The notes beneath the pieces were generated by a model. It was not told the origin of the DNA and ran no database searches. It saw only the letters and a list, made by a program, of their open reading frames with translations. A stretch of DNA of 64,000 nucleotides. It comes from Ooceraea biroi (taxonomy: Eukaryota; Arthropoda; Insecta; Hymenoptera; Formicidae). A program made the translations under genes and the position numbers. Below are positions 10,353 through 21,197 of this stretch, one piece after another; position 1 is the first letter of the stretch; each line of letters opens with the position of its first letter. The stretch spans positions 13,640,001 through 13,704,000 of the forward strand of contig NC_039510.1 in NCBI RefSeq assembly GCF_003672135.1, given 5' to 3'.

Positions 10353-11775
10353 TGAGCGAATAAGCAAGAGCGCGAGCGAGAGCGCGAGCGAGGGCAGAAT
10401 GGGGAGGGGAACCGATGGATGGTTGGATGAAAGAAGAGAAAGAGAAAGACGGATGCTTAGGAGAGCAGCAGTGAGAGAGCTCGGCATAAACGAGAGAGAG
10501 AGACGGCACGAACGTCATGTTATTCGCGATCACGTACTCGTCTCCACGTAAGCGAAACAAAGAGATCGATCGTTCGAGTTGCGGAGCGACAACCATAGCC
10601 GAGCTTCCTCCCTCCCTCTCTCTCTCTCTCTTTCCTTCTTTTCTTTCGGATTTGTAGAACCGCGATTCGCCTCTCTTGCGGTCGCGATTCGGTCTCGCGA
10701 CTTGTGAAATCGACGTGTTTTGACTGACGCGTGAATGAGCCAACGCAAAAGTTGATCGCGGCGCTTGGTGGCAAGGGCTGCGTTTATCGGGGGCGCTTGG
10801 TGGCAAGGGCTGCGTTTATCGGGGGCGCTTGTTTGCACGAGAAACGCGAGCGCGAGAGCTCGCGGCAGATAAAAGCAGGACTTCCGACAGAGATGTTGTT
10901 CCGCAGAATCTGCATCAGGCGCGTTGTTGTTCCACCAGTCCTTCGTTTAACAGATCCGTGTTGGTCGTCCCTGAATCTCCGTCAGGCGTGCGTGCGGATC
11001 CATCGGCCGTCCGCGGATTGCTCTCCGCAGATTCGCAATTGACAGACTCTGCCACTGCAAATTAAACGCCTTAATGACTCATACTGCAGCGAGAGATAAC
11101 GGGTTACTTTATCTGTCACTTTACATCGCTCAAGCAGCTATACTTGAGAATACGCGATAAAGATAATATCTTAAGAATTAAAAACATGCGATATATATTA
11201 ATGATGGCGATACGAACCGTCACAAATCGCCGATGGTAAACATTACACGTGTCCGGAGGATCTCCTAATTTATGGAACGCTGAGTAACGCGCAGACCTTT
11301 GGATTTGTGGACCATTGCTTTCACGAATCCTAGGATCCGTCCTTTGTGTTGTGTCACGGATCTTTAGTGCGATCCCGTATTCCATGAACTGTTGGCTCCC
11401 CCATAATACTTCAAACCTGTAGCCTCTTTGTGTCACAGGTGTTCGCGGCCATTTGTAAAATAAATTTGTGCGCGAATTAGTAAAATTATACTTTGTACAA
11501 CTTTTACCACATGTATCTGAAAGTTGTTAATTATCTGTTAATTAATACTAAATTAATTAATACTAAAATTAAGAGCAGACGTGAGCGACATTTGATCTCG
11601 TAACTCTAATTACGTAAATTTTCTTCTTACGTGCGCGCGATTTAATCTCTCCGCGGGTTAGTGAAATATAAGAATATCTGTTTCTGCATGCATTAAAATC
11701 TATTTATCAGCCGCGGAAAATAATCTTCCTTCGATAAAAGCAAATGATATTCTTGGCAGAAGCGAAGGAAGTATA
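9517..11775. other. Spacer with GA microsatellite and 32-bp tandem repeat
   Basis: Holds a (GA)n tract at about 10309-10349 inside a wider GA/CG-rich stretch (about 10300-10680), and a 32-bp direct repeat at about 10760-10831. Open frames up to 193 codons are produced by the GA-rich low-complexity sequence on both strands and are rejected as genes. Confidence 0.5.
10760..10831 (+). repeat. 32-bp tandem repeat, two copies plus a partial third
   Basis: The unit begins CGCTTGGTGGCAAGGGCTGC and continues through GTTTATCGGGGG; it recurs immediately, and a third copy is broken off after CGCTTG. Confidence 0.9.
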
Positions 11776-12144
11776 TACAGGGTGGCCCATTTTAATTTAT
11801 ACAGTCGATTTTTTAAAAAACTAAAAGAGATACGAAAAAATGTTTCAGACAGACATGTCACGATTTCGAGGGGGACATAAGATGATACCATTGGTTTGAC
11901 CTTGAATAGTCGTTTGAAGGTCACGCGAAGATCACCTTCAATTTCTTAAATTGAAACCCCAACTTTTTATTGCAGATTCTTATTCTCCATCGAAAAGTAA
12001 GTAACTTTTGTCTGAAACATTTTTCCGAAAAATGTCATCTTATGTCCCCCTCGAAATCGTGACATGTCTGTCTGAAACATTTTTTCGTATCTCTTTTAGT
12101 TTTTTAAAAAATCGACTGTATAAATTAAAATGGGCCACCCTGTA
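11776..12144. mobile_element. Foldback MITE-like element, TACAGGGTGGCC termini
   Basis: Ends are TACAGGGTGGCCCATTTTAA and its inverse, flanked by TA. The arms are about 115-125 bp and nearly identical; the centre (about 11890-12020) is unique. It shares the first nine terminal bases with the element at 7053-7507, so both probably were moved by the same class of transposase. Confidence 0.85.
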
Positions 12145-13225
12145 TATACACCACGCGCTTGAAAGATTTAAATATTCGCGAATCTTGCATCTCGCAATTA
12201 ATTACATCGTATATCACAATGGGATGCGTATAACTGGTTTTACCAGAATTATTTCTTTACGTCGATGAGACAAAAAACTGAATTAAATTAATGTTTAAAA
12301 ATACTTCTCACACGACAAGTAAAGTTGCTCACGTGACGTGTTGCCTCTGAATAAGTTGCCTGCGAACGAACGCTTCCTAACGCAATTGAAAGCTTACGCA
12401 ATACGCTCGGTTTTTATAATCAATCGCGTTTACGGACAAACAAGCAGCCGAGCCTTTCTTTTCTCTCCAACTTTTGTCACGTTTCTTCCTTATTAAAAGA
12501 CGGATCTTTTTTTATCATATGATACATGCTGCTTTTTATCATAACCTTCGCTGTAACTCAGGGTCAGCTGATCTCGTAGCATAGCAAAACACGTAGCACC
12601 GCGTTCTGAATTTCTAAAACAGGTTTTTCTCTCTCTTTCTCCCGACGACGACGACGACGACGACGAAGCCAGGAAACGCGCGCGAGTTTTCTTTATGTAC
12701 GGCGCGATCTCTCGATTTGCCTAAATCGCCTAAACGCTCAGAGGGCCAGCATCAGGTAAAGGTCCTGCGGTAATCTCACCGGTGACCGATATATTACGTG
12801 CATCTCGTGCCGCGTTAGAAGCTGCGATAAGAGACCGCCGCCGCGCGACGTAACGCACGTAGTGCCCGCAGAGACGAGATGGAAACGGGGAGAAGAGAAA
12901 GAGAGAGAGAGAGAGGACGAAGGGCGAGGGGAAGGGAAAAGAGAAGAGGAAACAAAACGAGCATCGTGGGCGAAAAAAACCGGTGTGCCGCCGTCGTCGC
13001 CGGCCAGCGATAGGCCCCTTCTGGGGGATCGCCTCGGCGCGCTCCCGCTCGTCTCGACGAGCCGAGCGCGGCCGAAGGCCGGCACGAGCGCTCCCGGAGA
13101 CGGCCGAGGCACGCGGACGCGCTGGGACGCACTGCCGAACGTCACGTAGGCGGTGTTGCTAAGCGGTCTACCTATGGCACCGCGCGGGGCGGGAGGGGGA
13201 ACGTTAGGGTGGGTGGGGGCGCGGG
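12145..13225. other. Upstream region of the charybde gene, CpG-rich
   Basis: AT-rich to about 12600, then a (GAC)n run at about 12643-12666 and a CpG-rich island to the promoter. ACGTG hypoxia-type cores, either strand, occur at 12796-12800, about 12854 and 13143-13147. Long open frames here are CpG-island shadows. Confidence 0.55.
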
Positions 13226-13262
13226 TATATAACTCGCGTCAGCGGTCGGCGCCCGATCAGTC
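13226..13262 (+). promoter_or_regulatory. TATA box and Inr of the charybde gene
   Basis: TATATAA at 13226-13232 is followed by TCAGTC at 13257-13262, with the Inr A about 33 bases after the first T of the TATA box. That spacing fits an arthropod core promoter. It lies about 250 bases before the ATG at 13509, leaving a plausible GC-rich 5' UTR. Confidence 0.75.
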
Positions 13263-13508
13263 GAGCGGCGGACGTCGCGCGCGACCGTCGTTGGTCTTCT
13301 TGCTCCGCGCACGGCTGTCGGTGAAAGCCGAGCCGCGTTGTCGCGACCGCGTCCACCCGGAAACCGCTCCTGTCGCGCGTCCGTCGACCGTACCTCACCC
13401 GCCGCCGATACCGCTTAAAACCGAGGGGAGTCGCGCCACCGCGAGTCTCGCGAGAAGCAGCAGGACCCTGTCAGTGCGCGTCCACCGCTGGACTGACCTT
13501 CCGAAACC

Positions 13509-16140
13509 ATGGAGGTTCTGCCGTGTCCAGTCAACGTGCACTTCAGCAACACCAGGGGTAAGTGCGCTCGATAGAAGATTATTTATACCTGACGATGATG
13601 CCGGTTTCCCTTTCTTCGTTCGTCAGCGGTCTCGCGATAACGGTGCTCCTCGACTGACCGTTCCATCGTTTCCCAGCTGACAGCGCCGGTCGAAATCAGC
13701 TGATTTTTGCTCGCGACGCGACGTTTCCTAGCGTATCGCACGTCTTTGTCAAATTGTATCGCATGTATCGGGTCGATTTTGAGGCACGTTGGCACTTGCC
13801 GGCGAAATCCGAATTATAATTGCGTCAGGTCTTCCGAACGGACGAGTTGAGGGGCAGGGGGGGGGAGATGCCCTTCGTCGCTGTTTTTCCTTCCCATGTT
13901 CTTCGATTGTTCCAATCATCACTCACGGATCGTCCTCGTTGTTTTTCTAAGCGGAAATTTTTCAGAATTCAGCGTTCTTCATTGATCGAATAAATGCCTG
14001 GATCAAGTGCACCATGAGTTTCTATCGAACGAAAATACGTCAGACTGTAATTGTTCTATAATTATGCATGTGATGGTATGTACAAAAGATATATAAAAAT
14101 CGTCACAACTCGTAGCAAATAGAAAATCAGGAAGATAAATTTCTCTTACGAATAAATCGAACAAGGTAATATTACAATTCGCGATACGTTCTTTCATTTC
14201 ATAGCATAAAATCTGAAAAAAGATGTATCTGAAGATATTTGAGCAAAAAGATGCAAAGCCGAGCGAAAAAATACTTATAATTGCTGTTAAACGTAAGTTT
14301 CCCAGGGAAGATAAAAATCGAGGTCAAATGGATTCGCACGTTACTGGCGACCTTAGCCGGTCTTTCTTCGCCGGTTGCTAGAAACAATGGTCGAGGCAGG
14401 CTCGGGATTGTCGTGCGGTCGAGAGGCTAGTATTAAAAAAAAGATACCGCTATAATTCACATATTTCCCTCGGTAATCACGATATTAATTGATGTTGGGA
14501 GAGCTGTGAAGCGCGCCCAGCTAGGTAGGCAAATTCGTGTTGATTGCGTCAGCATCTTCTTTTCTGACGACAGCTCTTTGTTACATTACGCCTACGGACG
14601 TTCATTTCGCGAATAAAACTGATCTCGGCACTCGATTTATCGAGATCACACGACTGAGACAGAATTCATAGAAAAAAAGAGCAATTAGTAATAATAATTG
14701 AAGCTTGAAATGAAGACAAAGACGTGGTGGTCTTTGAAAATTCAATGGGAATGAAGATTACGTTCAAACGGCAATGACGGATAATCGTCGAAATCATCAA
14801 AAAGCAAATATGTTTTTCGCCCGGACGTTCTGATTATTTTCGCAATCCGAAGATGTTTGTCGATTAATGTTATTTCAAGATTACGTCAGATCACTTTTCT
14901 GCATCGGAAGGTGTTGCGCATCACGCCTCACTTGCCGGCGCACAGCTGGCTCCTCCTCGAATGTCTGCGCAAAAATACAATTACTCATTTCAAATGACTA
15001 ATTCAGTAATTAATTATTTCTCGAGTCAACGAGCTCATTAAATTGAATCAGGTTGAAAACAATTTGTTGTAATTTGATTTGATTTTCGGTCCAATACAGT
15101 AGTATACTATATGTGAGAGAACTATTCTGGAAATATTTAACTTTGAGGATGAAAAAATGGCATTTTTCGAATTCTTTTACCGTTTGCTGTCACAACTGCG
15201 TCAGTTCATCCGACAAGGCACGTCGAACGTCTGATTAATTTCATCGAATTAATTGTTACAGCTGAAAGTGCGACGGACGAGTTGGACGGTGCTTGCCAGG
15301 CGCTGGCGAAGAGGCTGGAAGTCGAACTCAGGAGGGCCAAGCATGTCCAGCTTGCTTGTGGCGAGGTCCTTCTCCCAGCCGATTTGCTGCCCAAGATAGC
15401 CAAAGATGTACTTACTATGGCGGAAAACGAGCCTTGCGGCCTTCGGTAAGCAAAACTCATCTTCGATGATATTGGAAATGAATAAAATAGTAAAAATAAG
15501 AAATAAAAATTTTCGTTATAACTGTAAAACAAATATTTAACGGCATAACGTTTTAGAAATCATTTTAAGGTGCTGTGTTTCAATATTTGAAATATTAATG
15601 TGTACGCGTAATTTATTACAGGGGCTGCACGCTGTTCATCAGCTTCGAGACGGACAACATGTGTCGCAAGCTCTCGAGAATACAGTGTGATCCCAGTGCT
15701 GTGTCAACGTTCGAGCTTTATCTTACGCTAAAGCAGGACCACACGCCCTGGCACATACTGCTACCTCAGTTCTTGAAGTAAGTATGCTCCGCGAGATATA
15801 AATTCTTGCGCTTAGAGCAAACATTTGTCTTAAATTGCCTCTGGTAACAAAGAATCCGTACAATTTTCTTTCACTAATAAAATAAAATAATATTCTAAAT
15901 ATTTCATTATTTTCATAATTAGCTTCAAAATTAGCCGTCGTCCAAATTATCTGAGATTGAAGTGATTGCTCCCTTTATTTTAATAATTTTATTTTTGATC
16001 GATCTCTTTTGCAAGAAGCTTTACGATATCCGATTGGTTCTTCTTTCAGAAACTTTACGCGTGGTGGTACCATCATGATCAGTAAAGACTTCACCCTGGA
16101 GAAGAAGAAGCTCTATAGGTCTTACCAGCAGTCCCATTGA
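13509..16140 (+). CDS. chrb: REDD1/DDIT4-like protein (charybde/scylla homologue), four exons, 159 aa
   Basis: Member of the DDIT4 (REDD1) family, stress- and hypoxia-induced inhibitors of TORC1 signalling through TSC1/2 in the cytosol. Exons are 13509-13557, 15262-15445, 15622-15777 and 16050-16140; all junctions are GT/AG and in phase, with the stop at 16138-16140. The family core is clear: LLPADLLPKIAKDVL, then MAENEPCGLRGC, then CDPSAVSTFELYLTL, and a C-terminal LEKKKLYRSYQ. The short first exon carries ATG in a good context (ACCATGG). A TATA/Inr promoter and upstream ACGTG cores fit inducible transcription. Drosophila has two paralogues (charybde and scylla); I cannot tell which is closer, so the symbol is provisional. 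Confidence 0.93.
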
Positions 16141-19100
16141 AGCAGTTCGAGATCGCACACCGGAGTTTTGCACTTTAACACTCTCCCGTTTTGCCAATGT
16201 GCGTAAACGGTCTGCGGCCATTTTTTGATAGTCTGTCACAATCCGTGAGCACCAGACAGATGACTATGTTTGCAAGAGGAAGAAGAATTGAGGACAGTGG
16301 AGACAAATCAGCGATACAAACCTGAGGTCAGACTTCGTCATTGTAGAACGATACGCAATGAAACTCGCGATACTATTTTGGATCGCAATCACAGGACGCG
16401 TTTGCGTTTAACCCTTTAACCGGACGGTTGCACTTGGATTTCTCGTGTCATACAAATGACGTTTCACTTTCGGGAGACGCGCAGGCACTTTTTCAAAGAG
16501 GATTGTCACGTAGAATAATGCGAAAGAGATCATTGTCTGTTTAGAATTAATTCGACAAATAAGCGAAGAAATCGAGTAGCTTGTAGGTAAAATAGTTGCA
16601 GTTTATACATAACTGTTGTCTAAAAAAAACGAACTTTATATGTCAGTTTCCAGTGTGTGTAGATTTAATATTATAGGAACTGGAGCAGCGATGAATTTTT
16701 GAGAAGAAACTGCGAGAATTAAAGAATTTTTGGAAGGGTTTGAAGAGGTGAAAACTGCAAGAGCAAGAGTCTCTTATAAAGTCTCTAATAAATATCCAAG
16801 AATAATGACTCGAGAACTTGAGAATCCAAGATTTAGCGATCCTGATCTAGAGTGTATAAATGTTGCAGCGATAATAAAGTGACGAATCCAATAAGATTTT
16901 GACTGACGACTCGGTTAAAGGGTTAACGACAATACGCCGCGTTTTATTCTGTCTGCTGTCACCTTGCAATATATTACATTGAAGAGAAGAGAGGCCTATG
17001 CGTTCGATAATTGTGATAGCGCGAGACACAAGTTCTAGATATAGCAGATCTTATCGCGGGGAGAGACTCGCGTCTTCGTCCTCGAAAGAGATATGTGATT
17101 ATAAGACTTGTAACAAATTTCACGTGATACGTAGCGAGTATGATTAGTTTTAGGATACGCGTTTTACTGATTAAAACCGTAGTCAGGTAGCTATAGGCGC
17201 GTCAAATGTTTAACGACGAGTTTTTTCATGCTCGTGCGTGACTCTCACGCAAACGAGCACATGTTTCCAGTTTTTCGTTGCGAAATGCGATTGATTGATT
17301 ATGTTGGAACAATGTGGCAGCATATTTTTCCGGATATCTTTGAAGAATCGTGCAGGACAACCCGGAAAGACGGATACTTAAAATAAAAGCATTACTTGGT
17401 CCAGCCAATGATACTAACATGCAAAATGGTTTGATTATAATCGAATCACTTTGAATTCGAAAGCACAAATAATTAAAGTAATTTATTTAAATTAATTTAA
17501 AATTTGTTTTTTTTCGGGAGATCATAGGAAATATATATTTTAATACTATTTTTTTCACGAGAGATGCACATTTTTCGGGGAAATCCTGCACATCGATTGG
17601 AAGATGATGATATTTATTTCCGTTCTGTCATTCCGTCATTCCTTTGATCGATATTCTTTGTCACTTTACTCCCTTCATAATAGTCATTACGGAAAAATCT
17701 CATTAAATATAATATCTTCTCTCGATGTCGCGATATCAATGAATGTTCACAATATTAGAGATCGATACGTTAACGCTAGATAATGATTCGCTTCAACAGT
17801 AATTTGTTCAAATCGATCTTGTCGACGGACGAAGTGTGCTTTTGTCTCTAATTTGTATTGCTAATTTAATTCTTTTACTTCAATTGAATTTCATTATTTC
17901 GTGTTTTGAAATTTTGTTTTTATCAGATTTCTTGTGAATACGAAACGTTTCGATAAAATTTGATAGATATTTATTCTCTGTGAGAAACTTAAAATATGTG
18001 TGAAACTGGTTACAGATGTTTCATTGTTCATCAGTAAGATTGAGCGAATGTTCAAATGATATATCACGACGAAAACAATGGTAGAGTAAAGCGGTACAAT
18101 ATCAAATTTCAGAATGTAGTTTGAAATCAAGTCAAAAGGGTAGAAAAAGTAATCTTACAGTGTAAAAAATATTAAGTAATAGTTGTGCAAAATAACAATA
18201 TATGTATCCACTAGGATAGTTTATTAAAACATGTTTTCGTACGATTAAAGGATTTATTACGAAACTGTATCGCTTTTACTCTATAATTTCCAGTAAACTT
18301 TGGCAATAAAATAGCGATAAACCGTGCTCTCGTGTTCAATTAACGTTCAATCGTTCAACGCGTTCGAAGAGTTGAAGACGAGTCGGATAAGAGAGAAGGT
18401 TCACGCTTTGCCATTAAATTATTGTTCAATCTTTGCTTCACTTTGTCATATTATTATTCGTTGACTACGTATTGTTACTTACGTTGTAGTTAATTTGTCC
18501 GTGATTCCCTCTGTCTATGTTTTTTTATTTCTTTACTTTTTTGTTCTCCATTTTTGTTCTTCCTCCCTTTTTTTTAGTTTGCTTCATCATATCGATCGGT
18601 GTAACGCGATTAAAGACCTAGTAATAGCGGTATTGTGATATTAAGAATTACAAAATAAGAGAAAAGAAAAAGCAAATGTGTGATTATGCTTAGGAGTTAA
18701 AGGTGGCTCGCATAAAATCGCGGAGTCGAGAGAAACACGCGTTGAGATTCGAACGCCCTGCTTTACCTTAGCGTATGCAATTACACTGAAATCGAGGATT
18801 TACTTACACAGAATGGCGATTACATTTTAACCGGCGAATTGAATACTTGTCGTAGCGGCAAGTGAAGTTTCCCTTTCCCAATGATATTTAAACGGACGGA
18901 CCTTTCGCGACGAGATCCGATAAAATTGAACTCATAAAATTTGACAATGAAGTTGTTGCTTTCAACGAAAATCGATAAAACAAGAAGCAGATGCTTCTAC
19001 TGCAGCCAAAAGATCTGAATCGTAATAATCTCATTAGATCAGTATAACATATTAAGAATCTCTAGATCTAACATCAGAGAAGTCTTTTGTGTGAAAAACT

Positions 19101-20850
19101 CCAAGTCTTTTCAATCGAACAGTTAGCAAGATCTTAGGTTTAAAGCGAAATTTATCGCATTTAATTGAAAAAACACTTGAGATATCACAATACTCGATCA
19201 CTACAAAACGCAGGGCAAAACGAGAAAATTGATACGTCAAAGTTAAAATAGTGATGCAAATTCAATTGGTCTCGTTGCGAAAGATCCGTACTTTAATGTC
19301 ATTGTACAGGAAAACCGAGTTTTTCTTGATAACTTTATTGCGAAAGGGAAGTGTCCAAAGAAGTATCGAACATATAAAATAAAAAGCGACAATTTGACGA
19401 TAGTGCTGGCAACTTTTGACAACCTGAACGTCAGGATCGAACCGGTTGAAGGTTTAAGGATTGAAGGGAAAAGGGAGAATCCCGTCCGAGAAACTTTCCC
19501 ACCATCCTACAAGTTATACATACAGCCACACATCCTCTTGCTTCCTTGAATGACAAAAAAAAGATAGGCAATCGAAACTTCATATGAGGAAAAGAGACGG
19601 GGCCACGTGTAGAATTAAACGCGCGGTGTAAATCTGACTGTATCGCATTTGCACGAAAGTGTAAGACTGATTTGCTGATACAACAAACGATATAAGCAGA
19701 CGATACAAAAATGTTTCAAACCAGCCGATATCTTTTGTGATACAGAATGACAAGATCATTGCCCGGAAAGGTTTGCCTAAGATTTGCGAAGATCGTCAAA
19801 TCTGTTTCTCACGATGCACAAGTGTAATGTAAAAGAAAAAGTTTGAAATTTTGTTCTCGAACTATTATCGGTATAATAAATGAGGAGACAGATTACTTTC
19901 CGGGAAATGAGATTTGATCAGCCCTGTACATCATCGTGTACTATTTGTAATCAGCAATTATTTGTTAGTAACAAAACGCTACAAACGACGTCGCAAGTCG
20001 CAATGATTGTATTGCAGAGCGATTGAAAGCAATACCCGCGGCCTCGTTTAAACGTTATTCAATAGTTAATTAGGAGTGTGTGGGTGAATTGCGAGTGTGT
20101 GTATATGTTTTACATCAAACATTGATCCTAAACAGTATAAAACACCTTTTTTACGAAATGCAGAATCGATGTGAGTGATGTGAGTTCGCATATTATATTA
20201 TATTGAAACATATTATATGCAACAAACATGAGATATAATTTGTTATATTACGAATATTGTATAATATATATAAAATGATATATTTTATAAATTTAGAGTT
20301 AATTACTGTGGGAAATAAAAAGAGCCAGGTGTGAGAGTTATTAAATCTGGAGAAATCATATAAACTTTTTGTGATTATATATCTTATTTATATTCAATTT
20401 TATAATTGTAGCGTATAGTTTTGCGAAGTCTGGGATTTATTCAAGTTCCCCGAGCGTCGTTTATACTGTCGAGGGTTGAACATGGACACATAACAATTTA
20501 CGCGTTTTCTGACATATTATATCATAGACACAATAATGTCGAAATGTAACGTCGATGATGTGCTCGTTAATCACGTTTTTACAGTGTGTGAGAATTTTAT
20601 TAGACATGTTTCAAAAGTTTATCTCAAAGTTTTTTGCATAAAGTTGCTCCTACAAGCTGTAATTGTGTAAGAAAAGTACAAGTTTTTCTCTGGAGGAAAG
20701 AAATAAAATATAAAAATATTATAAAACGGATATATGTACATTTATATGAGTAAGAGTAATGTCTAACGTTCTTGGGGCGCATCCTTGATGATGACGATGA
20801 TGGTCTTGCGAGGGAACCGTATTGTAGAAATGAAAGAGATCCAAACACAA
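16141..20850 (+). other. AT-rich region, probable charybde 3' UTR followed by gene desert
   Basis: No coding signal. Several AATAAA-type sites occur (for example near 18305), but I cannot fix the transcript end. It contains the TTAA-flanked element at 16408-16926. Confidence 0.45.
16408..16926. mobile_element. TTAA-flanked miniature element (piggyBac-type MITE)
   Basis: Begins TTAACCCTTTAACCG and ends CGGTTAAAGGGTTAA: an 11-bp TIR directly inside duplicated TTAA sites, the hallmark target of piggyBac elements. The interior (about 490 bp) has no transposase frame. It starts 268 bases after the charybde stop codon, so it may be transcribed as part of that 3' UTR. Confidence 0.7.
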
Positions 20851-21011
20851 TGCATCAACAATTTAGTTACAAGTTGAAAGCGGCCAGTGTTCCGTTGCTT
20901 TTGCTCGCACGAGAATCAGTTTGATAGCCGATCCCTATTTGTTTATCGTTTATCGATTTAGCGATTGTGCGTTGATCGAAACGCATCACCGGTGTCACAC
21001 AAATCGCGGGA

Positions 21012-21197
21012 TCACGCGTTCTCATCGGCCATCTGCGAGATGAAATTATTTTCACGAACCGTCGAGAGGAGAGCGCTTCCTGATCTCACGAGCGCGCGGG
21101 AAGGTTCACCCTGTGGCTGTGAAGTCTCCGGATCGATGCGAACGATGGTCGAAATTCCTGAAAAAGAAATCATGACGATGAATATGCATGATCGCAT
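21012..21197 (-). CDS. Small open frame with signal-like N-terminus (unrecognised)
   Basis: A 61-codon frame starting MRSCIFIVMISFSGIS, a short hydrophobic stretch after a basic start, followed by a polar tail ending QMADENA. A strong splice acceptor (TTTCTTTTTCAG) sits inside the hydrophobic part, so the true exon may begin there instead. There is no homology I recognise and no neighbour in phase. Confidence 0.2.
   Translation of the reverse strand: MRSCIFIVMISFSGISTIVRIDPETSQPQGEPSRALVRSGSALLSTVRENNFISQMADENA

Noticed and set aside
10225..10806. Open frames of up to 193 codons on the minus strand
   Set aside because: Produced by GA microsatellite and low-complexity sequence; several overlapping frames are open at once and no splice or family evidence exists.
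13153..13680. 175-codon plus-strand frame across the charybde promoter
   Set aside because: It covers the TATA box, the 5' UTR and the true first exon in another frame; it is a CpG-island artefact.
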